The translations under genes and the position numbers were made by a program. From Armatimonadetes bacterium UBA5352 (GTDB lineage Bacteria; Armatimonadota; Zipacnadia; Zipacnadales; UBA5352), in assembly GCA_002411015.1 (NCBI GenBank), contig DHPY01000043.1, positions 1 through 12,976 on the forward strand: a DNA stretch of 12,976 nucleotides, in the 5' to 3' direction. The stretch's first letter is position 1; every line of letters starts with the position of its first letter. Below the pieces are notes generated by a model. It did not search any database and was not told where the DNA came from. It worked only from the letters and a program-made list of their open reading frames with translations. Shown piece after piece: positions 1-6,417 of this stretch.

Positions 1-108
1 TCAGGCGCATGCCATCATCGCTAGGTCGTGCCTGTGGAACTTGGATGCGACCTCGCGCAAGCCAGCGAAGTGCAGTTGGGCAATGTTTGGGAACGATGCT
101 CGTGCCAT
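1..108 (-). CDS. doubtful small ORF, 35 codons, at window edge
   Basis: On the minus strand an ATG at 108 opens a frame that reads MARASFPNIAQL and ends with TGA at 3-1, giving 35 residues. The frame stays open upstream of the ATG back to a TGA near 168, but contains no better start codon. I see no Shine-Dalgarno sequence, signal peptide or family motif in it. It could be a remnant of a decayed gene or a chance frame. I list it because the rest of 1-367 is empty, and I do not assign a function. Confidence 0.15.
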   Translation of the reverse strand: MARASFPNIAQLHFAGLREVASKFHRHDLAMMACA

Positions 109-367
109 GGTAGGAGTTGCCGTGGTGGCAGTGTGCGAACGCAGTAACTGGGTCGACTCGAGCCCTCACGAGCCTCCCCAGTAACGTCGCCGACCGAAGT
201 GGTTCGAGCACATGCCGCGTCCTCTGGGACACGTATGTCCTAGTGGGGCCTGGCTTACGAGCAAAGCACTGCTCAAGGGTATCAGGGGTCCGGGACAATC
301 CCTCCTGAGGAATGGGACGTGGTTTGGTCGATGGGGGGCCAGGCGGCTGCATCACTGCCGGTGCTGT
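109..367. other. intergenic region, no gene seen
   Basis: This stretch lies beyond the stop codon of the minus-strand DUF4139-like gene. Short frames on both strands show no start with a ribosome site and no recognisable protein motif. The only structure noted is a weak inverted repeat at 259-274 (5-bp arms GAGCA/TGCTC around 6 nt). No T-rich tract marks a terminator for the neighbouring gene. It is less GC-rich than the large genes to the right. Confidence 0.5.
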
Positions 368-1447
368 CTACGGCTGCCGGTTCAGGTGTCTGCAGCGGTA
401 GGTGACTAGTCCTGTCTGATCTGGAGCCAATGGCATTACGAACTCGATCGTCTCAGCGTCAAGCCGCCTGATGTCTGTGCTGCTGTCCTCGAGCAGCCAA
501 GTTCCCTCATGGCGGCTGCGCACGAGTAGGTCAAGCGGCTCGTTGCGCAGATTCCTCGCCTCGATCTTCCAGGTGTCCAGCTGGTCATAGAGGACAACCC
601 GGTCACGCGCGTCGAGTCGTCTGTCAGCTTCCTTCGTCTCGGCCAGTGCACGCGTGACCGTGATGCCGGCAGCGGGGCCCAGGTTGAGTCGCACAGGCTC
701 CGTGGGGGGCGTGTAGGCAAGAGAAGATTGGGTGAGAAAGTCACTACCAGCCTCTGGTGAAGCGTAGACGCGCACCTCACCGGCCGGGAGCGCAGTAGCC
801 CGCTGGGGGATGTCGCCGGAGATGGTCAGCATCTCCACGGGTGTGTCGGCGATCGCCGGATCGTACAGCAGATCCCGGTCTATGGCTTCGGGCCGTATCT
901 TCGCATTCAGCCATGGTTGCTCCACGGTGGCGGACTGGCCGTTTTGCAGCGTGACCTCTGCGCGGGTGAACTCTCCGATGAGCCTAGCGTCGTCGAGCGA
1001 ACCGCCCGTGGCGTTGCTGAGGCGGAGGGTCGCTTTCAGATCGAGAGAACCGTCAGCGCCAAGAGTCGCGACATAGCCCACGGTCCAGGTCAGACCCTTA
1101 ACTGGATATGTAACGGAAATGCGCGTTGGTCCCTCGACGGTGGTAGTAATCAGCCAATGTGACCCTTCGGCATCAGTGTACACTGACGAGACCCAGGCGG
1201 TCTCCGGTGGGGAGAGTTCGAGTGTCACATCGGCCGGGGTGACACCCAGTTCAGCCAGAGGAAGTGCCAACCTCGTCTGCCCCTGCTGGAGGTTAACATT
1301 GGCAGTCCTCGTAGCAAGCTGCGAATCTGCTGCCTCCAGACGGATGGTGGGGGGACCGAATGAGATCGAGGAGTTGAGACCCGCAGCGAAGGCGGGCTGC
1401 AGGGCGATCGCGAGGAGCGTGATCAGGGCGGCGACTGGGCGCTTCAT
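368..1447 (-). CDS. secreted DUF4139-like protein (359 aa)
   Basis: This is an exported protein of unknown biochemical role. The preferred start is the ATG at 1447, preceded 8 nt upstream by GGGGG. An in-frame ATG pair at 1465/1462 would add six residues. A signal peptide is clear: MKRP, a hydrophobic run to about residue 18, then cleavage near AFA|AG. The rest is predicted beta-rich. It resembles the DUF4139 (mucoidy-inhibitor MuiA-like C-terminal) family: a YPVKGLTWTVGY block near 114-125, LRLSNATGGSLDDARL near 141-156, LPAGEVRVY near 220-228, then IEARNLRNEPLDL near 295-307 and a terminal segment rich in V/Y. As I know the family, members often have an N-terminal DUF4140 and a coiled coil; neither is evident here. 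It is divergent from the lyase genes, so a shared promoter region is possible, but a functional link is unproven. The family call comes from pattern recognition only. Confidence 0.8.
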   Translation of the reverse strand: MKRPVAALITLLAIALQPAFAAGLNSSISFGPPTIRLEAADSQLATRTANVNLQQGQTRLALPLAELGVTPADVTLELSPPETAWVSSVYTDAEGSHWLITTTVEGPTRISVTYPVKGLTWTVGYVATLGADGSLDLKATLRLSNATGGSLDDARLIGEFTRAEVTLQNGQSATVEQPWLNAKIRPEAIDRDLLYDPAIADTPVEMLTISGDIPQRATALPAGEVRVYASPEAGSDFLTQSSLAYTPPTEPVRLNLGPAAGITVTRALAETKEADRRLDARDRVVLYDQLDTWKIEARNLRNEPLDLLVRSRHEGTWLLEDSSTDIRRLDAETIEFVMPLAPDQTGLVTYRCRHLNRQP

Positions 1448-1526
1448 AGACACGACCCCCATCATGCGGAATCCCGGACAGTAGGTGCTTCCGCGGCAAC
1501 GGCCAGATGGCCTCCATTGTCGTCGG

Positions 1527-1541
1527 GAAAAGTGGCTTTTC
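1527..1541. repeat. short inverted repeat, possible operator
   Basis: GAAAAG and CTTTTC (6-bp perfect arms) flank a 3-nt loop TGG in the middle of the divergent intergenic region. The position would suit an operator serving both genes. The arms are short enough to occur by chance, and no second copy was seen in the window. Confidence 0.2.
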
Positions 1542-1727
1542 GGCCCGCTTGCGGCGTTCGAGGACCGCTCGGTGGGTTGCGCATGCGCCGTGGAAGCGCC
1601 GCCTCATAGTATTCCCTCCCCTTATTGGGTGCGCGCTCCCGAGAGACATTGATGAGGGATCGCGTCCGGGCAGGTGGTGTCGGGTTGACAGGCGAAGGAG
1701 CCGAAGTGCAGGAAGAGCCGTGTTGTC

Positions 1728-1733
1728 GGGAGG
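1728..1733 (+). promoter_or_regulatory. ribosome binding site of gene 2
   Basis: GGGAGG lies 8 nt before the ATG at 1742. This decides the start: the ATG at 1625 and other upstream in-frame codons would bury the signal peptide behind about 39 hydrophilic, arginine-rich residues. Confidence 0.75.
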
Positions 1734-1741
1734 CGAACCGG

Positions 1742-4700
1742 ATGTGGCGGATCATGCGAATAGCGCTCATGCTCAGTACCGCTGCTATGGCGGTGCCAGC
1801 CGGTGCGCAGGAACTGCTGAAAGGTGCGAGCTTCGAAGAGTTCGGGGCAGAGGGGGTGCCTGTTGGCTGGACGCGCTACGGCGGCAATTCGGCTGAGGCG
1901 GTTCTGGAGCCAAGTGAGGACGCGCATGGCGGGCAGCGCGCCCTGCGGATGCTCGACACCGGACCAGAAGAGCGGGACAATCGCTGGGCGGCGGGAGTGT
2001 CTCAGGACGTGGCCGTGACGCCTGGCGCTACGTACATGCTGTCTGTGTGGGCGAAGGCGGTTGCGCGTAATCGTGATGAAGCCGTCATCCTGCAACTGAC
2101 CTTCCTGCCGGGGAACCAGCTCCAGAACGTGCATATCTCGCCCGAGATAGGCGGTGACTGGAAGCGCTACGTCATCGGCGCGAAGGCGCCGGAGGGTGCC
2201 ACATCCGCGCGGGTGCACATCTACACGATGCACTACTGGACATCAGATACGCTCATTGACGACGCATCGCTGCAGGTAGTTGATCCGCAAGCGTGGGGTG
2301 CGCGGTTCCCGCTGGCGGCGCATGGGAGCATGGGGATTGAGCGGCCGCGGCCACTGAACCTGCGCACTCCGATCGTGGAGGCGGGGCAGGCGGTCGCCAC
2401 GATCTGTGTGCCTGAGGGCGAGGCGGGCATGGCGGTGGGGGAGAGGTTGGCCGAGGCCATCCAGCAGCGAACCGGTGCTCGGCCGGGGGTTACGGCGGAT
2501 GCACACGCGCTGGTGGGCAGCGATGCCACAATCGTTGTCCTTGGCAACTTGAACAACAATTTCGTTGTCGAGCGGCTGTATTGGAACAAATATGTGAATA
2601 TTGATGCCCAGTCACCCGGGGCGGGCCGATATGTGCTGCAGGTGGTACACGAGCCGTACAACTGGCCGACCGGGATGAACATCCTGGTAGTGGGGGCATC
2701 CGACACGGCGGGACTTGAGGCTGGCGTCGATGAGCTGATCACGCGCATCCCGCAGGCGAATGAGTGGGTGATCGAGGGACCGATGATCGAGGTGTCGGGG
2801 TTGGAGCAGCTCGACGCGGCTGCAGCGCAGGCCGTTCTCGATCAGGAGGTCGGGATAGACATCACGCAGCGCTTCTGGGAGGCCGTGCGGAGCTATCGCG
2901 ATACGGGCCAGATTGCGTGGGCGGAGCGGGCGAAGCAGATCGTGCTCGGGCCGGCGGCGGAGCGTTACGCGCGCGATCCTCAGTTCCACATCACGTGGCC
3001 GGAGGAGACCACGTCGAACATGATCGGGGCGATGTGGGACGTGGTCGAGGAGGCGCCGGTCTGGACGGATGAGGAGCGGGTGCTGGCGACTAACGTGATC
3101 CTGAACACGCTCTACGTGCTGCCGGCGAGGACCTCGGGATACGGAGCGATCGAGAGCAATCCGGGGATTATCTGGAACCACACAACGTTCCCATTGATTG
3201 GTATTTATTGGACGGCACGGTGGTTCGAAAGATACTATGGCGACGTCGATTCGAAGATCTCCGTGATGCTGAACAAGTGCCACCACGCCTTCATGAATCA
3301 GTCGCGCTCCTGGAAGCCGCAGGAGGATGCGGCGGGTTACGTATCCATTGTGCCGAGGCACACGATTGAGTACACGCTGGCCGAGAACAACTACGTGTAC
3401 TTCGAGAACGGCAGCGTGCTCCGCCATGCGGAGTATGAGGTCGGGTTCTGTGATAACACGGGCGACGCGGCGGGCTTCGGTGACAACGGATACGGCCGGG
3501 TGCCGTACGCGAACAATCTCACGTGGGCGCTCTGGTACTACCGCGACGGGCGGTTCAAGTGGTGGCTTGATCGCATTGGCCGGGGGACACAGGCCGCCCC
3601 GTACGATCCGGCGATCGAGCCGGTGGAGTGGACGGACCTGCCTGGTGCCGAGGTCTTCGAACTGCACCCGGAGGTGTATGAGTACACGAGCAACTACTCG
3701 GACTACGGTGGCGAGGTGACGCCGCCAAACATCCCGCTGGAGAAGTGCTTCGACAAGATCGCGTTCCGCGAGAGCCTCGACATGGATGCCGAGTACTTCC
3801 TGCTCGACGGCTACTCGCGCGGGAAGCACCTGCAGTATGACGGGAATGCCATTATCAAGTTCTTCGCGGACGGACGCGACTGGCTGATTGATGGCGACTA
3901 CCTCGTGCGCAACACCACCGATCACAACGGGGTCAGCGTGATCCGCGACGGCCGCGTGGCGGAGCTGATCCCGGCCTGTGCGTCGCTGGACGCGATGGCG
4001 GACCTGCCGCTGGTGACGCTCAGCGAGACGACCGTGCACGACTTCAACGGCTGCGACTGGATCCGCAACATCACGTGGCTGAAGGGCCAGTTCGTGCTGG
4101 TGACCGACCGGGTGCGCGCGAACGAGACGGGAGACTACACCTTCGTCGGCAACTGGAAGACCATTGCTGAGGGCGAGCAGCGGATGGAGGATGGCCGTGT
4201 CTTCGTGACTGAGCGCAAGGGTGCCGGCGGCGTGGGGAACCGCAACCTGGCGACGGTGACGACCGATGGCGTGCGCGCAGTGAAGTTCCTCGCGAACACC
4301 TCGCGGCTGGACACGGCGCTGGAGTTGCCGGCAGGCGAGCTTGAGCTGACGCTGTTTGCGCAGGGCGTGGATGGCGGCTCCGACAGCTTCTTCGTCGCGA
4401 TAGATGGCGGCGATCTGATCGACTTCCACATCCCGCAGGGGCAGTTCGGACCGTCCTCGTCCACGTGGAATCACGAGACGCCGACGCCGAACGTAACGAT
4501 TGCCGAGGCCGGGCTGCACAGGATCACCGTCTCCATGCGGGAGGGGCCGGCGCCGCAACTTGATCGCATCCTGGTGCGCGATCAGGAAGGCAACACAGTG
4601 GCCGAGATTGAGGCTGAGGACGCTCCTGGGCTGCCTGAGGAGCTCGTTGAGGCGGCGCCGATGGAGCGGTTCTTCGTGAAGTCTGACGGTGAGGCGGCCA

Positions 4701-6361
4701 GCAAACTGACCGGCCGGATCAGCCATGTGGGCCTGCAGATCACCTACATGCGCCAGCGGCTCGGCGGCGAGATGCAGCCGGGGGAGACGCGGACCTTCCA
4801 CACGATCTTCTACAATGATACCGACGGCGGGCCGAAGGACTACGACGTGCGTCGGATCTCGGACGAGGCGGCGCTGGTCACTCGCGCCGGCGAGCCCTAC
4901 ATGGTGGTGCTGACCGGCGACGAGGTGCTGCCGCATGGCAACATGAAGGTGATGGCCTTCACGCGAGCCGCCGCGTGGGGAGCAGGCGTCTCGGACTTCC
5001 GCGGCGAGTTCCACACGGAGCAGCCGATCGCCGCTGAGGTCTGCTCGAACCCGGCGCGACTGACGATCGTGGGGCCCGAGGAGCTGCGGACGGTGAACGT
5101 CGGAGGGCTGCCGCTGATGCTGCAGAACGGCCGGCTCGAGATGAACCTCACGGGCTTCGGTGAGCTGCAGGCGGCAACGACTGAGCTGGGGGATGCCTTC
5201 GACAGCTACGTCGCACGAGCGCAGGCTCCCGGTGCCGCGGTAGCGACGGAGGCAGCTCCGACGCTGCTGCCGATCGAGCGCTCGGTGGAGGTCGCGGTGC
5301 CGGTCGGGATGGAGACTGCGCCGATCTGGAAGCTCTACCCGGTGGACCTCGACGGCGATGGCGCTGAGGAACTGATCGTCCTGCGGGGCAACGTCGCGCA
5401 CGCGATGACCGCGGCGGGCGAGACCCTCTGGCGCTACGAGGCGGGCGGCAAGATGCTCTCCGTCGCTCACGCGGATCTGGATGGCGACGGAACGCTGGAA
5501 GTGCTGCTCGGCTCGGCCGATGAGAACCTCTACGTGGTGAACGCGCTCGACGGGGAGCTTCAGCGGCAGCACCATGTGGACGTGCCGCTGCGGGTCGGCA
5601 ACAGCTCCGTTCGGCAGCCGCAGGTTGGCACGATCGCGGTGGGCGATGTGGACGCCGACGGGATGCTCGACATCATCGTCTGCACGCTCAACGGGAACCT
5701 CGTGCGCTACGATCTCGACTTCAACATCCTCTGGCGCTACGACAGCATCCCTCACGGGGCGGTGGAGCTGGAACTGCATGACCTCGACGGCGACGGGACG
5801 CTCAACATGGTCGTCGCGAACCACTACGGTGCGGTGCAGATCTTTGACGAAAAGGGCGTGCCGCAACCGGGAGTTTACTCGGAGCTTGGGGACGTGCGGA
5901 TGGCCGTCGGCGACCTCACCGGAGACGGGATTCCGGAGATCGCGAACGGTTCCTCTACGGGAGCATTTAACGTACTCACGTGGCGGACACAAAATGGATT
6001 CACCTTCCCCAACTACGGCTTCTCCTTCAGTGAACTGCTGATGGGCCCATTGATGGGAGACGAGGGCAACGAGCTATCGGCGTCCTCGGAGACTGGCTAT
6101 GTCTATGCGCTGAACGGTGCAGGCGAGGTTCTGGCGCGGCGGAACCTCGGTGATGCCGTGAACGACATCGCACTGCTGCCTGAGTCCCGACTGGCGGCGG
6201 CCTGTGATGATGGCTTCGTGTATCTGCTGGACGCGGCGTTCGAGCCGGTGAACGCGGTCGAGGTCGGGGGCAGGCCGCTGCTCGTGGAGACCATGGAGGG
6301 GCCGGACGGAGTGCGCCTGCTCGTCGGCACGCGCCAGGGCGTGGCGTTCGTGAGGCCGTAG
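1742..6361 (+). CDS. giant secreted heparinase II/III-like protein with CBMs and FG-GAP propeller (1539 aa)
   Basis: Likely an exported polysaccharide lyase-type protein. Seen in order: signal peptide 1-22 (cleavage AGA|QE); CBM-like jelly roll about 24-180 (begins G-A-S-F-E-E, then GVPVGW); alpha/beta domain about 200-350 resembling the N-terminal domains of GH67/GH20-type glycosidases; alpha/alpha toroid about 352-640 with W478-N479-H480 and an E528-D529...Y533...Y544 block; heparinase-type beta-sandwich from about 669 with H696, D700, D717 and H728-N729; a nested sugar-binding-like module about 828-975; a further beta region; and a C-terminal FG-GAP/VCBS propeller with calcium loops starting at D1202, D1245, D1302, D1347 and D1391. 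The second His of the usual H-x-H-x-D is Gln698, so metal binding or catalysis may differ from its neighbour. The last three propeller blades lack calcium loops. It is the paralogue of the next gene and probably its operon partner. The fold assignments are family-level inference; the substrate is unknown. Confidence 0.88.
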   Translation: MWRIMRIALMLSTAAMAVPAGAQELLKGASFEEFGAEGVPVGWTRYGGNSAEAVLEPSEDAHGGQRALRMLDTGPEERDNRWAAGVSQDVAVTPGATYMLSVWAKAVARNRDEAVILQLTFLPGNQLQNVHISPEIGGDWKRYVIGAKAPEGATSARVHIYTMHYWTSDTLIDDASLQVVDPQAWGARFPLAAHGSMGIERPRPLNLRTPIVEAGQAVATICVPEGEAGMAVGERLAEAIQQRTGARPGVTADAHALVGSDATIVVLGNLNNNFVVERLYWNKYVNIDAQSPGAGRYVLQVVHEPYNWPTGMNILVVGASDTAGLEAGVDELITRIPQANEWVIEGPMIEVSGLEQLDAAAAQAVLDQEVGIDITQRFWEAVRSYRDTGQIAWAERAKQIVLGPAAERYARDPQFHITWPEETTSNMIGAMWDVVEEAPVWTDEERVLATNVILNTLYVLPARTSGYGAIESNPGIIWNHTTFPLIGIYWTARWFERYYGDVDSKISVMLNKCHHAFMNQSRSWKPQEDAAGYVSIVPRHTIEYTLAENNYVYFENGSVLRHAEYEVGFCDNTGDAAGFGDNGYGRVPYANNLTWALWYYRDGRFKWWLDRIGRGTQAAPYDPAIEPVEWTDLPGAEVFELHPEVYEYTSNYSDYGGEVTPPNIPLEKCFDKIAFRESLDMDAEYFLLDGYSRGKHLQYDGNAIIKFFADGRDWLIDGDYLVRNTTDHNGVSVIRDGRVAELIPACASLDAMADLPLVTLSETTVHDFNGCDWIRNITWLKGQFVLVTDRVRANETGDYTFVGNWKTIAEGEQRMEDGRVFVTERKGAGGVGNRNLATVTTDGVRAVKFLANTSRLDTALELPAGELELTLFAQGVDGGSDSFFVAIDGGDLIDFHIPQGQFGPSSSTWNHETPTPNVTIAEAGLHRITVSMREGPAPQLDRILVRDQEGNTVAEIEAEDAPGLPEELVEAAPMERFFVKSDGEAASKLTGRISHVGLQITYMRQRLGGEMQPGETRTFHTIFYNDTDGGPKDYDVRRISDEAALVTRAGEPYMVVLTGDEVLPHGNMKVMAFTRAAAWGAGVSDFRGEFHTEQPIAAEVCSNPARLTIVGPEELRTVNVGGLPLMLQNGRLEMNLTGFGELQAATTELGDAFDSYVARAQAPGAAVATEAAPTLLPIERSVEVAVPVGMETAPIWKLYPVDLDGDGAEELIVLRGNVAHAMTAAGETLWRYEAGGKMLSVAHADLDGDGTLEVLLGSADENLYVVNALDGELQRQHHVDVPLRVGNSSVRQPQVGTIAVGDVDADGMLDIIVCTLNGNLVRYDLDFNILWRYDSIPHGAVELELHDLDGDGTLNMVVANHYGAVQIFDEKGVPQPGVYSELGDVRMAVGDLTGDGIPEIANGSSTGAFNVLTWRTQNGFTFPNYGFSFSELLMGPLMGDEGNELSASSETGYVYALNGAGEVLARRNLGDAVNDIALLPESRLAAACDDGFVYLLDAAFEPVNAVEVGGRPLLVETMEGPDGVRLLVGTRQGVAFVRP

Positions 6362-6365
6362 CTGT

Positions 6366-6385
6366 GACAGGCGAGGACGCCTGTC
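6366..6385. repeat. perfect hairpin between genes 2 and 3
   Basis: Perfect 8-bp arms GACAGGCG and CGCCTGTC enclose the 4-nt loop AGGA, starting 4 nt after the stop codon of gene 2. No T-run follows, so a classic Rho-independent terminator is unlikely. It could be a mRNA-stabilising or attenuating stem, or one copy of a dispersed palindromic (REP-like) element. The heptamer GACAGGC recurs just after the stop of gene 4 (12919-12925) without its partner arm. Confidence 0.65.
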
Positions 6386-6417
6386 CTACAACGACACACA
6401 GATCGGGCTGATCGCTC

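Larger units (their letters stand above)
1448..1741. promoter_or_regulatory. divergent intergenic region between DUF4139-like gene and lyase operon
   Basis: About 294 bp separate the two start codons, so promoters for both directions must lie here unless the genes are read from farther away. I found no convincing -35/-10 pair. The only plain structure is a short inverted repeat at 1527-1541 (arms GAAAAG/CTTTTC around TGG), listed separately. A patch of lower GC lies near 1604-1628. The reading frame of gene 2 stays open from 1625 through this region, but the ribosome site argues against translation there. Confidence 0.45.

Noticed and set aside
195..215. GGTTCGAGC resembling a tRNA T-loop
   Set aside because: The flanking bases do not form a 5-bp T-stem, and no acceptor or anticodon arm can be built around it.
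1685..1713. TTGACA as a -35 box for gene 2
   Set aside because: No AT-rich -10 hexamer occurs at 16-18 nt spacing; the sequence there is GC-rich.
1625..1741. N-terminal extension of gene 2 to the ATG at 1625
   Set aside because: The added residues are hydrophilic and would precede the signal peptide. GGGAGG lies 8 nt before the ATG at 1742.
810..1896. Plus-strand frames across the DUF4139-like gene and the divergent spacer
   Set aside because: They mirror the real minus-strand gene or run through non-coding spacer. No ribosome site or domain is seen.
2612..5992. Very long minus-strand frame (1126 codons) opposite gene 2
   Set aside because: Its translation is an R/H/V/D-rich mirror without domains, signal peptide or ribosome site. 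The sense strand carries clear domains throughout. It is a product of GC-biased codons.
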